Shown: piece after piece, positions 9,936 to 19,144 of the stretch
Layout: each line of letters begins with the position of its first letter
How positions within the stretch are numbered: the first letter of the stretch is position 1
Assembly: GCF_019083995.1 (NCBI RefSeq)
Contig: NZ_JAHRCU010000005.1
Coordinates: 186,001-250,000 of the forward strand
Length of the DNA: 64,000 nucleotides
Direction of reading: 5' to 3'
Source: Roseococcus sp. SDR
Lineage (GTDB): Bacteria > Pseudomonadota > Alphaproteobacteria > Acetobacterales > Acetobacteraceae
Program-made: the position numbers and the translations under genes
The notes under the pieces: generated by a model
The model's input: only the letters and a program-made list of their open reading frames with translations
The model's database searches: none
What the model was told of the DNA's origin: nothing

Positions 9936-9991
9936 GGAGGCGTGTCGCAGCCGCACTTAGGCTTTCCAATGGAAGCCACGAAAGGTGCCAC

Positions 9992-11605
9992 ATGCGGATC
10001 GTCCTCGTTCATCCGAACTACCATTCGGGCGGTGCGGAAATCGCCGGCAACTGGCCACCCGCCTGGGTCGCCTATCTCGCCGGCTATCTGAAGGCGGGCG
10101 GCTACACCGACATCACCTTCATCGACGCGATGACGAACAACCTGACCGATGATCAGGTGCGCGACATGTTGGCGCAGGCCCAGCCCGATGTGATCGGCGC
10201 CACCGCCATCACGCCCGCGATCTACAAGGCGGAGGAGCTGCTGAAGATCGCGAAGGAGGTCTGCCCCGATGCCGTCACGGTGCTGGGCGGCATCCACGGC
10301 ACCTTCATGTATCAGCAGGTGCTGGCCGAAGCGCCCTGGATCGACGCCATCGTGCGCGGCGAGGGCGAGCAGGTCTTCCTCGACCTCGTCAGCGCCGTGG
10401 ATCGCGGCAATTGGATGGAGGAGCGACACCAGGTGAAGGGCCTTGCCTTCCTCGATGGCCAGGTGGTCAAGGCCACGCCGGCGGCACCCACCATCAAGGA
10501 TCTGGACCGCATCACGCCCGATTGGGGCGTGCTGGAATGGAGCAAGTACATCTACATCCCGAAAGGGCGGCGCGTCGCGATTCCGAACCTGGCGCGCGGC
10601 TGCCCCTTCACCTGCTCCTTCTGCAGCCAGTGGAAGTTCTGGCGCGACTATCGCGTGCGCGACCCGAAGAAGGTGGTGGACGAGATCGAGACGCTGGTGC
10701 GCGAGCACGATGTCGGCTTCTTCATCCTGGCGGATGAGGAACCCACCATCCACCGCAAGAAGTTCATCCAGTTCTGCGAACTGATGATCGAGCGCAACCT
10801 GCCAGTGGAGTGGGGCATCAACACCCGCGTCACCGACATCCTGCGCGACGAGGAGCTGCTGCCGATGTACCGGAAGGCAGGCCTCGTCCACATCTCGCTC
10901 GGCACCGAGGCGGCGGCGCAGCTCAAGCTCGACCGCTTCAACAAGGAGACGACGGTCGCGCAGAACAAGAAGGCGATCGACCTGCTGCGCAAGAACGGCA
11001 TCGTCTCCGAGGCGCAGTTCATCGTGGGCCTGGAGAACGAGACGGTCGAGACGCTGGAAGAGACCTACCAGATGGCGCGGGACTGGAATCCCGACATGGC
11101 GAACTGGGCCATGTACACGCCCTGGCCCTTCAGCGACCTGTTCCGCGAACTGGGCGACAAGGTCGAGGTCTTCGACTTTGACAAGTACAATTTCGTCACA
11201 CCCATCATGAAGCCGGACGCGATGGACCGCGCCACGCTGCTCGATCGCGTGATGCACAATTACCGCCGCTTCTACATGAACAAGGCCTTCTTCCAGTATC
11301 CCTGGACGCGGGACAAGCGGCGCCGCAGCTACCTGCTGGGCTGCCTCAAGGCCTTCCTGAAATCGGGCTTCCAGCGGACCTTCTACGACCTCGGCAAGGT
11401 CGGCTATTGGGGGCCGCAATCGAAGAAGAAGGTGGACTTCCACTTCGACAACACCCGCAAGCTGGATGCCGAGGCGCGCGACTGGAAAAACGCGCCGCCG
11501 CGCAAGCGCGAGGTGGTGAAGGCCTGTGGCGGCGGCGACCAGCAGATGACCGAAGCCGAGATGGAGGCCCAAGGGGGGGCGGAAAAGCCGGCGCCGCGTG
11601 GCTGA
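9992..11605 (+). CDS. bchE: Anaerobic Mg-protoporphyrin IX monomethyl ester cyclase (B12/radical SAM)
   Basis: BchE forms ring E without oxygen, taking the oxygen atom from water. The 537-residue protein has an N-terminal cobalamin-binding region (1-140, with [17 protein letters not shown] and the GGIHGTFM stretch) and a radical-SAM core with cluster ligands C204, C208 and C211 in [13 protein letters not shown]. The C-terminal about 100 residues are basic and lineage-variable. It is transcribed separately from the puh-bch operon (75-base gap with a possible FNR box) and overlaps bchJ by eight bases. It complements AcsF under low oxygen. Confidence 0.95.
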   Translation: MRIVLVHPNYHSGGAEIAGNWPPAWVAYLAGYLKAGGYTDITFIDAMTNNLTDDQVRDMLAQAQPDVIGATAITPAIYKAEELLKIAKEVCPDAVTVLGGIHGTFMYQQVLAEAPWIDAIVRGEGEQVFLDLVSAVDRGNWMEERHQVKGLAFLDGQVVKATPAAPTIKDLDRITPDWGVLEWSKYIYIPKGRRVAIPNLARGCPFTCSFCSQWKFWRDYRVRDPKKVVDEIETLVREHDVGFFILADEEPTIHRKKFIQFCELMIERNLPVEWGINTRVTDILRDEELLPMYRKAGLVHISLGTEAAAQLKLDRFNKETTVAQNKKAIDLLRKNGIVSEAQFIVGLENETVETLEETYQMARDWNPDMANWAMYTPWPFSDLFRELGDKVEVFDFDKYNFVTPIMKPDAMDRATLLDRVMHNYRRFYMNKAFFQYPWTRDKRRRSYLLGCLKAFLKSGFQRTFYDLGKVGYWGPQSKKKVDFHFDNTRKLDAEARDWKNAPPRKREVVKACGGGDQQMTEAEMEAQGGAEKPAPRG

Positions 11606-12182
11606 AGCGCGCATCGGCCCCAACGCCATCATCCGGGTGGCGGAGGCGCTGATCGAAGCGCAGGGCAGGGGCGTCACGGCGGATGTCTTCGCCGCGGCCG
11701 ATCTCTCGGATGCCTTGCGTTCTCCGCCGCAGGGCATGGTGCCGGAGGCGCAGGTGGTCCGCCTGCACACGGCGTTGCGCGCCCTGTTGGGCGTGCCCAC
11801 CGCGCGCGCGATCGGCGCCGAGGCGGGGCGGCGGACCGCCCATTACCTGCTGGGCCATCGAGTCCCGCGGCCGCTCGTGCTGCTGCTGCCGCGCCTGCCG
11901 GCGTGGCTCTCGGCCCGCGTACTATTGAGCGCGATCTCGAAGCACTCCTGGACCTTCGCGGGCAGCGCCGCCTTCCTGGCCCGGGCGGGCCGGCCAGTGG
12001 AGGTGGGGCTGGCCGGCTGTGCCATATGCCGTGGCGCGCATGAGCCGGGGCCGCTCTGCGACTATTACGGCGAGACCCTGGCCGGGCTGTTCCGCGTGCT
12101 CGTCACGCGCGATTGCACCGCCCTGCAGACGAGCTGTGCGGCCGCTGGCGCCTCGGCCTGCCGGTTCGAGCTGGCCTGGTAG
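11598..12182 (+). CDS. bchJ: BchJ, V4R-domain bacteriochlorophyll biosynthesis protein
   Basis: A 194-residue protein with a C-terminal 4-vinyl-reductase (V4R) domain. The conserved Cys-containing stretches [19 protein letters not shown] and [18 protein letters not shown] are visible. BchJ was once called the 8-vinyl reductase; later work assigns that reaction to other enzymes, and BchJ probably assists substrate handling. It starts at GTG 11598 inside the end of bchE, the usual bchE-bchJ pairing. A strong hairpin terminator follows 27 bases downstream. Confidence 0.88.
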   Translation: MAEARIGPNAIIRVAEALIEAQGRGVTADVFAAADLSDALRSPPQGMVPEAQVVRLHTALRALLGVPTARAIGAEAGRRTAHYLLGHRVPRPLVLLLPRLPAWLSARVLLSAISKHSWTFAGSAAFLARAGRPVEVGLAGCAICRGAHEPGPLCDYYGETLAGLFRVLVTRDCTALQTSCAAAGASACRFELAW

Positions 12183-12208
12183 GCATCAAGTTTCTTCATC
12201 CAGGAGGG

Positions 12209-12235
12209 GGGCCAGGGCAGTCGCCCTGGCCCTTT
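12209..12235 (+). terminator. Rho-independent-like terminator after bchJ
   Basis: Perfect 10-bp stem GGGCCAGGGC (12209-12218) / GCCCTGGCCC (12223-12232) with a four-base AGTC loop, followed by TTTGGCTT. It sits 27 bases after the bchJ stop, in the convergent gap facing pufC. Confidence 0.75.
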
Positions 12236-12343
12236 GGCTTGACGGCGCTGGCGATCGGGAGGCTGGCCTGGGTGCGGCGGGCATCAGCAGCACAGGCGAA
12301 GATCTCAGCGGGCAGGGCGAACCAGTGACTGGCGCCGGGCATG

Positions 12344-12374
12344 AAAAAGCGCGGGAAGCTCTCGCCGCCCGCGC
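12344..12374 (-). terminator. Rho-independent terminator of the puf operon
   Basis: Read on the minus strand: GCGCGGG (12374-12368), 12-base loop, CCCGCGC (12355-12349), then immediately TTTTT (12348-12344). It lies 23 bases beyond the pufC stop, so the long crt-bch-puf transcript would end here. Confidence 0.75.
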
Positions 12375-12396
12375 CGTTGGGAGAAGGTGACCCGCG

Positions 12397-13461
12397 TCAG
12401 TTGCGCGCGGGCTGCTCCAGGCCGGCCCGCCGCGGCGGCGGGTTCAGCTCGGGGTAGTCCTGCAGCATCCGCGCACCGCGCAGGGGCTCGTTCACGCCCT
12501 GGTGGCAGGTGGTGCAGTTCACCTTCAGCGTGTCACCCAGCGGGCCAAGGCGATGCGGCGGGAACTCAGGCCGCAGCGGCTCGATGTAGTCATTGTTGAT
12601 GGCACGCACCATGCGGATGCCGTGCCAGGCCGTCACACGTTGTGGCGTGCTGTCCTGCCAGCCGGAGAAGTTGCGGCTGTTGTGGCAGAAGGTGCAGTTC
12701 ACGCCGAGCGAGGAGGACATGTGCATCATCAGCGAGTAGGTCCATTCGGTGCCGAGGATGCTCGAGTTGTTGTCCGCCTGGCGCGAGGCGGAGGACTGCA
12801 CGCCGATCGGGTTGTCACGCAGCAGATAGGGCGTGAAGGGATCGGTCGGCAGGCTGCTGAGCGCATTCGCCGCCACCGGGCGGTTCTGCTCCGGCGCCGT
12901 CGAGAGCAGGCGATGCAGGCGCGCATTCGGGGGCGAAGTGGCCCAGACGGCGGCCGGCACGGCCTGGCCACGGTGGCAGGTGTAGCAGGTGACGCCGACC
13001 TGCTGGACGTGGCTGTTGTAGGTGGTGTTGATGGTCTGCACCATCTGCAGCATGCGCCGCGCCACAGTCTTCTGGTACTTGCCCTCGGCCGCGAAGTTGC
13101 CCTCGACGTGGCAGCCGTTGCAGCCCTGGTTTTCGCCCTCGCCGGGGTACACCCATTCGGTCATCGCCTGCATGATGCGGCCGAACTGCTCGACGCTGAG
13201 ATGGCCGAGGACGCGGACGTTCTCGTAGATCTCGGAGGCGCGCGGGCTGGTCGGATCATCCTCCGCCGGCTCGAGGGCCGGGGGCGCCACGTTGCGGGCG
13301 TTCACCACCGCCACGGTGCGGGGGTTTTCCACCCGCCCCATGGAGGTGCCGCGGAAGCCACCCTGCTCGGTTGCGACCGGCGGGCGCTCGAAGGTGACGA
13401 CGAAGAAGGCGAGCGCCGCCACCGCCGCGACCACCCCGCCGAAGATGAGATTGAATTTCAT
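12397..13461 (-). CDS. pufC: Tetrahaem cytochrome subunit of the photosynthetic reaction centre
   Basis: Periplasmic electron donor to the oxidised special pair. The 354-residue protein has four CXXCH haem sites: CNGCH 114-118, CYTCH 159-163, CTFCH 256-260 and CTTCH 316-320, with Met-rich helices (for example SLMMHMSSS) supplying axial ligands. The start at 13461 follows a GGAG-type ribosome binding site; an upstream in-frame extension into pufM is not credible. The N-terminus is a hydrophobic anchor (residues 4-23) with no cysteine, so unlike lipid-anchored PufC of Blastochloris it probably keeps an uncleaved membrane helix. Last gene of the puf operon. Confidence 0.95.
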   Translation of the reverse strand: MKFNLIFGGVVAAVAALAFFVVTFERPPVATEQGGFRGTSMGRVENPRTVAVVNARNVAPPALEPAEDDPTSPRASEIYENVRVLGHLSVEQFGRIMQAMTEWVYPGEGENQGCNGCHVEGNFAAEGKYQKTVARRMLQMVQTINTTYNSHVQQVGVTCYTCHRGQAVPAAVWATSPPNARLHRLLSTAPEQNRPVAANALSSLPTDPFTPYLLRDNPIGVQSSASRQADNNSSILGTEWTYSLMMHMSSSLGVNCTFCHNSRNFSGWQDSTPQRVTAWHGIRMVRAINNDYIEPLRPEFPPHRLGPLGDTLKVNCTTCHQGVNEPLRGARMLQDYPELNPPPRRAGLEQPARN

Positions 13462-13475
13462 GTCTCGATCTCCTC

Positions 13476-14432
13476 TCAGCGGCCGGGCACGGGGATGACA
13501 CCCCATACCGCCGGATAGGCGGGCGCGAAGCGCTTCTCGACCGCCCACAGGTACCAGTTGTCCACCACGGTGCCCGTCAGCAGGATGCCGATGCCGCCGG
13601 TGATGGGCGTCAGGATGGCGAACCACCAAGCCCAGCGGTGGATGCTCTCGTAGGTGGCGTTGAAGCCCATGGTCCAGCGCCAGAAGATGCCGGCGCGTTC
13701 GGCGGCCGTGCCGCGATCCACCGCCTGCTCCACCTCACGCTCGCCGCCGAAGCGGCCGACCGCGAGGATGGTGGCGCCATGCATCGCGAAGAGCAGCGTG
13801 GAGCCGTAGAGGAAGACGATCGAGAGCGCGTGGAACGGGTTGTAAAACAGGTTCCCGTAGCGGATCGAGAAGGCCGCCGTCCAATCCAGGTGCGGGAAGA
13901 TGCCGAAGGGCACCGCCTCGCTCCAGGAGCCCATCAGGATCGGGCGGATGAAGCCCAGCACCAGGTAGAGCCAGACCGCGCCCATGAAGGCCCAGAAGGT
14001 GTGCTGGCCAAGGCCGAGAGCCGCGGCCCGGCGCCAGATCCGCGCCGCCCAGAGGAACATGGAGGCGGTGAGGAAGAAGCCGGCGGCCAACCACCAGCCA
14101 CCCTCGGCGAGTGGCGGGATGCGCAGCCCGTGCTTGGGCAGCGGCGCTTCGAGCGCGAGCCAGGGCAGCAGCTTGACGAACTGGACGACGTTCCAGTTCA
14201 CCGAGGCCAGCATGTTGAGCCCGATGATCTCAAAGGCGATGAAGCCGCAGAGGATCGAGAGCACACCAAGCGTGCCGAGGTAGAAGGGCCCGATCTGCGC
14301 ATCGGCGAAGTAGCCGAGGATGCGGGCCGTCATCGGGTGTCCGATCCGGGCGTCGTTGCCCGGAGGGAGCTTCACGCCGGGGTAGTGCGGCCCGGATGGC
14401 TGCAGCCGCGTGAAGAGGTATTGGTATTCCAT
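13476..14432 (-). CDS. pufM: Photosynthetic reaction centre M subunit
   Basis: Core transmembrane subunit binding the special pair, accessory BChl, BPhe, QA and the non-haem iron with PufL. The 318-residue protein has five membrane helices and the conserved stretches [18 protein letters not shown] and [20 protein letters not shown], which supply His ligands. Start ATG 14432 ([11 protein letters not shown]) follows GGAAGGGA. A frame extension upstream falls in pufL and is rejected. 14 bases separate it from pufC. Confidence 0.97.
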   Translation of the reverse strand: MEYQYLFTRLQPSGPHYPGVKLPPGNDARIGHPMTARILGYFADAQIGPFYLGTLGVLSILCGFIAFEIIGLNMLASVNWNVVQFVKLLPWLALEAPLPKHGLRIPPLAEGGWWLAAGFFLTASMFLWAARIWRRAAALGLGQHTFWAFMGAVWLYLVLGFIRPILMGSWSEAVPFGIFPHLDWTAAFSIRYGNLFYNPFHALSIVFLYGSTLLFAMHGATILAVGRFGGEREVEQAVDRGTAAERAGIFWRWTMGFNATYESIHRWAWWFAILTPITGGIGILLTGTVVDNWYLWAVEKRFAPAYPAVWGVIPVPGR

Positions 14433-14449
14433 TGTGGCGTCCCTTCCTC

Positions 14450-15274
14450 TCAATTCCAGATCGGCAGCTGAAGCCACCAGTTCCACCACTCCGGCCAGCC
14501 GCGGGTCCAGAACGGACCGCTGATGACGATGCAGACCGCGCTCCAGAAGCCGGCCGAAAGCGCCACGAACAGGCCGAGGCGGTGGATGCCCAGCGTGCCG
14601 ATCGAGTAGCCGATGAAGTCGCGGTAGAAGGTGTTCTCATGCTCCGGCGTCTTCACCGGCTCACCCTTGGCAGGGTTGATGGCGGCGAGCACGAGCGAGG
14701 CATGGAGCGAGAGCGCCAGCGTCGTGGTGAAGAAGAAGGTCACCGCGATCATGTGCGCCGGATTGTAGTGGAAGTGCAGGTACTGGTACCCGACGTTCGA
14801 CACCCAATCGAGGTGGCTGAAGATGCCGTAGGGGAAGCCATGCCCCCAGGCGCCCATCAGCACGGGCCGGATCACGACCAGCGTGAAATAGGCGAAGACC
14901 GCCATGCCGTAGGCCCAGGGGATGTGCATCCCCATGCCGAGCTTGCGGGCGATTTCGGCCTGGCGAAGTGCCCAGGAGACGAAGGCGCCGAGAGCGCAGA
15001 TGGTGATGGCCTGCCAAAGCCCGCCCTCGTACATCGGCGCAAGGCCGAGACCGTATTTCAGGTCAGGCGGGGCGATGTTGATCAGCCAGGGATTCCAGGT
15101 GCCGCCATGCGCGGCGCCCACCAGAATCAGGCCGACACCGACCAGGGTGAAAAAGATCGTCGTGACGCCGAAGAAGCCGACATAGAAGGGCCCGACCCAG
15201 AAGTCGAAGAGGTCCCCTCCCACCAGCGTACCGCCGCGGACGCGATATTTTTGTTCGAAACTCAGCATCGCCAT
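14450..15274 (-). CDS. pufL: Photosynthetic reaction centre L subunit
   Basis: Core reaction-centre subunit holding the active-branch cofactors and QB. The 274-residue protein opens with the family-invariant [20 protein letters not shown] and has five membrane helices with the His-containing segments [16 protein letters not shown] and [15 protein letters not shown]. It is preceded by a 222-base leader carrying two RNA hairpins after pufA. Its stop is 17 bases before the pufM start. Confidence 0.97.
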   Translation of the reverse strand: MAMLSFEQKYRVRGGTLVGGDLFDFWVGPFYVGFFGVTTIFFTLVGVGLILVGAAHGGTWNPWLINIAPPDLKYGLGLAPMYEGGLWQAITICALGAFVSWALRQAEIARKLGMGMHIPWAYGMAVFAYFTLVVIRPVLMGAWGHGFPYGIFSHLDWVSNVGYQYLHFHYNPAHMIAVTFFFTTTLALSLHASLVLAAINPAKGEPVKTPEHENTFYRDFIGYSIGTLGIHRLGLFVALSAGFWSAVCIVISGPFWTRGWPEWWNWWLQLPIWN

Positions 15275-15332
15275 GGATTGATGCTCCTGTCAGGGCAGCG
15301 CCGAAGCCCGCCCGGGTGTGTCGTCATCCTCG

Positions 15333-15353
15333 GCAGCGGGCGACGCCCGCTGC
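15333..15353 (-). repeat. Hairpin 1 in the pufA-pufL intercistronic region
   Basis: Perfect 9-bp inverted repeat GCAGCGGGC (15333-15341) / GCCCGCTGC (15345-15353) with a three-base loop. It lies on the minus-strand transcript between pufA and pufL, nearer pufL. There is no U-tract, so it is more likely an RNA-stability element than a terminator. Confidence 0.7.
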
Positions 15354-15408
15354 GCTTGCCTCGCCCACTGCCGTGGAGCGACACTCTTCGCCCGGGCTGA
15401 GAGGGGAT

Positions 15409-15436
15409 CGGATCACGCCCCGAAGGACGTGATCCG
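15409..15436 (-). repeat. Hairpin 2 in the pufA-pufL intercistronic region
   Basis: Perfect 9-bp inverted repeat CGGATCACG (15409-15417) / CGTGATCCG (15428-15436) with a ten-base loop, 60 bases after the pufA stop. In Rhodobacter capsulatus, hairpins at this same position protect pufBA mRNA from 3' decay and set the LH1-to-reaction-centre ratio. The same role is inferred here. Confidence 0.75.
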
Positions 15437-15496
15437 CATGCCCTCGTCAGTTCGAGCTGCGAAACCCATGCGCGCTTCCGAAGAAGCGCCCGTGGA

Positions 15497-15676
15497 TCAG
15501 CGGCCGACCGGCTGCCCGGGGGTGAAGGTCGGCGTGGTCGCGCACCAGCCCAGGTGGTCGCAGTAACGCGGCGAGCTGAGCACGGCGAAGTGAATCACCG
15601 CCGCCACGCCGACCACCCCGAGCATGCCCAGGACGCCGACGCGGAGGGGATTCACCACCATCCAAATCTTATGCAT
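15497..15676 (-). CDS. pufA: Light-harvesting complex 1 alpha chain
   Basis: LH1 alpha apoprotein, one membrane helix, binding BChl through a helix histidine. The 59-residue product reads MHKIWMVVNPLRVGVLGM at the start, with the ligand His29 in AAVIHFAVL. The KIWxxxNPxRV N-terminus is diagnostic of LH1 alpha. It is too short for many gene callers. The ribosome binding site GAGGAG precedes the ATG. The 22-residue C-terminal tail after SSPRY contains two cysteines (residues 39 and 45), which I do not recall as standard. Confidence 0.95.
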   Translation of the reverse strand: MHKIWMVVNPLRVGVLGMLGVVGVAAVIHFAVLSSPRYCDHLGWCATTPTFTPGQPVGR

Positions 15677-15741
15677 TGCGAATTCTCCTCACGATTGAGA
15701 ATGCCGGGCACCCGATCAGGACCGGATGGCCCGGCGGCTGA

Positions 15742-15927
15742 TCACAGGAACATCCGCCAATCGGGCGGAACCACCTGGGTCCCGTAGACGAGCGGACGCC
15801 AGAGCCAGACGAGGATGTGCGCGCCCATCGAGGCGAACACGGAGAAGATCCAGCCTTGCATCACCAGGCGGTGAATTTCACGCGCCTCGGCTTCCGTCAC
15901 ACCGGACCTCGTAGTCACATCGGCCAT
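15742..15927 (-). CDS. pufB: Light-harvesting complex 1 beta chain
   Basis: LH1 beta apoprotein. The 61-residue product has the acidic N-terminus and EAREIHRLVMQGWIFSVF, with the BChl-ligating His in the helix (SMGAHILVWLWRP, His37). I start at ATG 15927 (MADVTTRSG), which has GGAGGT eight bases upstream; an ATG at 15942 would lie on that Shine-Dalgarno. The tail after WLWRP (about 17 residues, ending DWRMFL) is longer than in typical LH1 beta chains. No pufQ is seen between bchZ and pufB. Confidence 0.94.
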   Translation of the reverse strand: MADVTTRSGVTEAEAREIHRLVMQGWIFSVFASMGAHILVWLWRPLVYGTQVVPPDWRMFL

Positions 15928-15989
15928 GAATTTGACCTCCAACCGGCCTTGCGGCCATTACCGTGCAAGTCCCGCGCGGCAAGGATGTA

Positions 15990-16007
15990 CGTGGCGAAAA
16001 CGCCACG
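15990..16007 (-). repeat. Hairpin between bchZ and pufB
   Basis: Inverted repeat CGTGGCG (15990-15996) / CGCCACG (16001-16007) with a four-base loop (UUUU in minus-strand RNA). It lies in the 136-base gap between bchZ and pufB, where Rhodobacter has pufQ and an mRNA processing region. A role in processing of the superoperon transcript is possible. Confidence 0.5.
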
Positions 16008-16063
16008 CACGGCTGACGGCCCGGTGTTGCCAGGCAGACAGAGGGTGAGGGGGAGGGGCGCGC

Positions 16064-17521
16064 TCATGCGGGCACCGCCTCCACCGATCTTGTTTCGGCA
16101 ACGCGCAGCGTCTCAGCCACGCGTGCGCGCGTGATGCGCGCCTCGCCGGCATCGCGCGCGGCCTGCTCCACTTCCTCGCGCATGCGCTTCGCCGCCGAGA
16201 TACGGATCAGGAAGGGCTCACGCTCCACCAGCGCATCCAGCAGCGCCTGGGCGTCCTCCTCCCAGACGTCGGAGGGACGCGCCGGCGTCGCCGGAATCTT
16301 GTCCATCTCGGTGCCGAGCGGGAGGATGTGGAACAGAGCGTCGAACAGCGCGTTGCAGTATTCCTGGATGATGTAGGTCGCACCCGCGTAGCCCATGTAG
16401 GGCGTGCCGGTGGCGCGGCGGATGATCGCCCCCGGGAAGCTCGCCGGGATATAGGCGGCGCGCGTGCCGGCTTCCGCCATGTACATGCGCTCGTTGAAGC
16501 TGCCGAAGACGACGAGGCCGGGCTTCTTCATCGCCTCGCGCGTCTTCGCATTGTCGGGCTTCTGGCCGGCGCGGCGCTCAGCGGCATACGCACACGGGAT
16601 GCCCATCTCCTCCGTCAGGAATTGCTGCAGGCCGTGCGTGTAGGTGTGCGTGGCGACGACGGAGTAGGGGGCGGAGGCGAAGAAATCCTGCGTCACCGAA
16701 CGCCAGAGATCCCACATGGGCTTCAGCGTCGTGTGCTTCTCGCGCTCGATGAAAGGCTCGGGGTCGAGGCCCGTGAGCTCACCCAGCTTCCGGAGGAAGT
16801 TGGTGGTGGCGAACATGCCGATCGGCGCCTGGAGGTAGGGGCGCTCCAGCTCCTCGCAGAGCTTGCGGCCGAATTCGCGGTAGAGGCAGATGTTCACATC
16901 CGCATTGGGCAGCTTCGCGATGTCCTCGACGTGGCTGCCCAGCGGGAAGACCAGGTTGATCTCGCAGCCGATGCCCTCGACCAGGCGGCGGATCTCGGCG
17001 AGGTCGGAGGGCATGTTGAAGGTGCCGTAGATGGGGCCGATGATGTTGACGCGCGGCGCCTCGCCCTCCTTGCGGACACGCGGCTTCATCTTGCGGCCCT
17101 TGGCGCCGAATTCGGTCCAGAGCCAGTTGATGGCGCGGTCCGCCGCCTGCCACTGGTCCTCGTCGATGGTACGACAGATGAAGCGCTGCAGGTTGCTGCC
17201 CTGCGGCGTCACCCCGCCACCGATCATCTCGGCGATGGAGCCGGTGACGACGACGGCCGGGAGATCGGGGTCCTGCGTCGCGGCCGCGCGGCGCATGTTC
17301 GGCTCCGTGCCGTTCTGGCTGAGGCTTTCCTCATCGAGCCCGGTGACGACGATGGGCAGCTCATGCGGGGGCAGCCCGTCCGTGTAGTGCAGCACGGCGG
17401 TGACGGGCAGGTTCTCGCAGCCCACCGGGCCATCGATGACGACGCGCATGCCGCGCACCGCCGAGAAGGCATAGATGGCGCCCCAGTAGCCGCCGGCACG
17501 ATCATGATCGAGGACGAGCAT
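16064..17521 (-). CDS. bchZ: Chlorophyllide a reductase subunit Z
   Basis: With BchY it forms the catalytic component of chlorophyllide a oxidoreductase (COR), which reduces ring B to the bacteriochlorin using electrons from BchX. The 485-residue nitrogenase-like protein opens with [19 protein letters not shown] and [19 protein letters not shown], whose Cys is a cluster ligand. Start ATG 17521 gives the family N-terminus; an upstream frame extension (MGRFTRLL) is rejected. A 111-base gap with a hairpin separates it from bchY. Confidence 0.96.
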   Translation of the reverse strand: MLVLDHDRAGGYWGAIYAFSAVRGMRVVIDGPVGCENLPVTAVLHYTDGLPPHELPIVVTGLDEESLSQNGTEPNMRRAAATQDPDLPAVVVTGSIAEMIGGGVTPQGSNLQRFICRTIDEDQWQAADRAINWLWTEFGAKGRKMKPRVRKEGEAPRVNIIGPIYGTFNMPSDLAEIRRLVEGIGCEINLVFPLGSHVEDIAKLPNADVNICLYREFGRKLCEELERPYLQAPIGMFATTNFLRKLGELTGLDPEPFIEREKHTTLKPMWDLWRSVTQDFFASAPYSVVATHTYTHGLQQFLTEEMGIPCAYAAERRAGQKPDNAKTREAMKKPGLVVFGSFNERMYMAEAGTRAAYIPASFPGAIIRRATGTPYMGYAGATYIIQEYCNALFDALFHILPLGTEMDKIPATPARPSDVWEEDAQALLDALVEREPFLIRISAAKRMREEVEQAARDAGEARITRARVAETLRVAETRSVEAVPA

Positions 17522-17565
17522 GTCAGTGGTCCGATCGTGGCTGCGCAGCAGCCGCGTGAATCGGC

Positions 17566-17584
17566 CCACCAGCCATGCTGGTGG
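17566..17584 (-). repeat. Hairpin between bchY and bchZ
   Basis: Perfect 8-bp inverted repeat CCACCAGC (17566-17573) / GCTGGTGG (17577-17584) with a three-base loop, in an unusually long (111-base) gap for this tightly packed operon. There is no U-tract. It may be an attenuator, stability or processing element. Confidence 0.5.
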
Positions 17585-17632
17585 TGATGCGCGGCGCAGG
17601 TGTCGGGAGAGGGCTCAGGTTGGGGCGCATCA

Positions 17633-19141
17633 TCACGTCCCCACCGCTTCTTCGGCCTTGGCCCGGGCCGCGCGCTGCTTGCGCTGCCGCTCGCGGAAGC
17701 CCGGCGGGTCCACCGGCTTCTCGCGGAAGCCGTAGCCAGCGCCGTCCGGCGTGCCGACGCCTTCGAAGAAGCTCACCATGCGGCTGAAGCGCTCGCGGCC
17801 CTTGGTCTGGGCGGCGACGATGCCGGCCATGGAGCCCGCACCCGCGATGGAAAACAGCGGCCGCGCGCTGACCATGTTGGTGAAGTAGAGGGCAGGGATG
17901 CCCATCTCCTTCGCCTTCTGCACCAGTGGCGTGGTGCCGAGCGCCAGATCGGGCTGGACCTCCTTCATTGCGGCCAGGTCCTGCTCGAGCGAGGCCCGGT
18001 ACTGCACATGGCAGCCCTGGGCCTTGAGCCATTCCGCATCGGGCGCGCTCCATTCGGTCCGCGGCGCGGCGGTGCCGACATAGGGGACCTCGGCGCCGGC
18101 CTCGATCAGCAGGCGCGCCACCAGCAGCTCGGAGCCTTCATAGCCCGAGACGGTGATGCGGGCCTGGATCGGGTTCGCGGCGAGCACGGCGCGGATGGCG
18201 GGCAGCACGGCCTGGCGCGCGGCCTCGCGCTGGCTCTCCGGCACGCCCGCGGCGCGGCCGATGGCCTCGATCCAGGCCGCGGTGCCCTCGGCACCGACGG
18301 GGCCGGAGCCCACGACGTTGCGGCCGGCCGCGCGGAATTCGCGCACGCTCGCCGTGTAGAAGGGATGCAGGGCCGCGACGGCCACGCTGTCCAGCGCGGA
18401 GTAGAGATCGCGCCATTCGCGGCAGGGCGCCTGCGCGCCGGCGGCCAAGCCCATCGGCGCCAGGATCTGGCCGATGCCGACCGGATCGGCCGGGAAGAGC
18501 TCACCCACCAGGCAGACATTGCGCGCCTCGGTGTGGTTGCGCGGCCGGGCGACCGGGCCCTGCTCGGCCTCCTGCCGGGCATAGCGCAGCATCGCGCCGG
18601 TCAGCACGTCCTTCGCTTCGGCGTGGGTCGGCACGCCGAAGCCGGGCACATCGATGCCGATGATGCGGACCCCGTTGATCTCCTTCGGCAGCAGCTCGAG
18701 CGGCACGCCGGAGGCGGTGGGGACGCAGAGATTGGTGATGACGACGGCGTCGTAATCCTCGGGCTTCGCCGTCTCGTTCACTGCGTCGCGGATGTCCTCG
18801 AAGAGCTTGCCGGTGACGAGCGTCTCCGAGTTGAAGGGCACATAGCCCACGGTCCGCTTCGCGCCGTAGAAATGCGAGGTGAAGGTCAGGCCATAGACGC
18901 AGCAGGCGCTGCCCGAGAGGATGGTCGCCACGCGCCGCATGCGCAGGCCGACGCGCAAGGAGCCGAAGGCCGGGCACATGCTCTGCGGCTGGTCATGCGG
19001 CCCACGCGGATAATCCTGCATGAGCTGGTCCATGACGGCCGTCTTGCCCGCGGCGCGCGCGGCCGCGTCAAACGTCTCGCGCCCCGCATGGCAGGGCGAG
19101 GCGCCGGGCTCCGGAGGGCTGGCCGGGGGGAGGGAGTCCAT
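17633..19141 (-). CDS. bchY: Chlorophyllide a reductase subunit Y
   Basis: Partner of BchZ in the COR catalytic component, related to nitrogenase NifD and to BchN. The 502-residue protein contains the family signature PQSMCPAFGSLRVGLRMRR and SGSACCVYGLTFTSHFYGAKR, the Cys residues being cluster ligands. Start ATG 19141 gives a full-length N-terminus with GASPCHAGRETFDAAARAAG. It lies three bases after the bchX stop. Confidence 0.96.
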   Translation of the reverse strand: MDSLPPASPPEPGASPCHAGRETFDAAARAAGKTAVMDQLMQDYPRGPHDQPQSMCPAFGSLRVGLRMRRVATILSGSACCVYGLTFTSHFYGAKRTVGYVPFNSETLVTGKLFEDIRDAVNETAKPEDYDAVVITNLCVPTASGVPLELLPKEINGVRIIGIDVPGFGVPTHAEAKDVLTGAMLRYARQEAEQGPVARPRNHTEARNVCLVGELFPADPVGIGQILAPMGLAAGAQAPCREWRDLYSALDSVAVAALHPFYTASVREFRAAGRNVVGSGPVGAEGTAAWIEAIGRAAGVPESQREAARQAVLPAIRAVLAANPIQARITVSGYEGSELLVARLLIEAGAEVPYVGTAAPRTEWSAPDAEWLKAQGCHVQYRASLEQDLAAMKEVQPDLALGTTPLVQKAKEMGIPALYFTNMVSARPLFSIAGAGSMAGIVAAQTKGRERFSRMVSFFEGVGTPDGAGYGFREKPVDPPGFRERQRKQRAARAKAEEAVGT

Positions 19142-19144
19142 GCC

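Noticed and set aside
12183-12396. Possible pufX or small gene downstream of pufC or bchJ
   Set aside because: A 48-codon minus-strand frame exists from about 12342, but it lies beyond the U-tract terminator, has no membrane segment and no ribosome binding site.
15928-16063. Possible pufQ between bchZ and pufB
   Set aside because: No reading frame with a membrane helix or PufQ-like sequence is present; the gap holds only a hairpin and a ribosome binding site.
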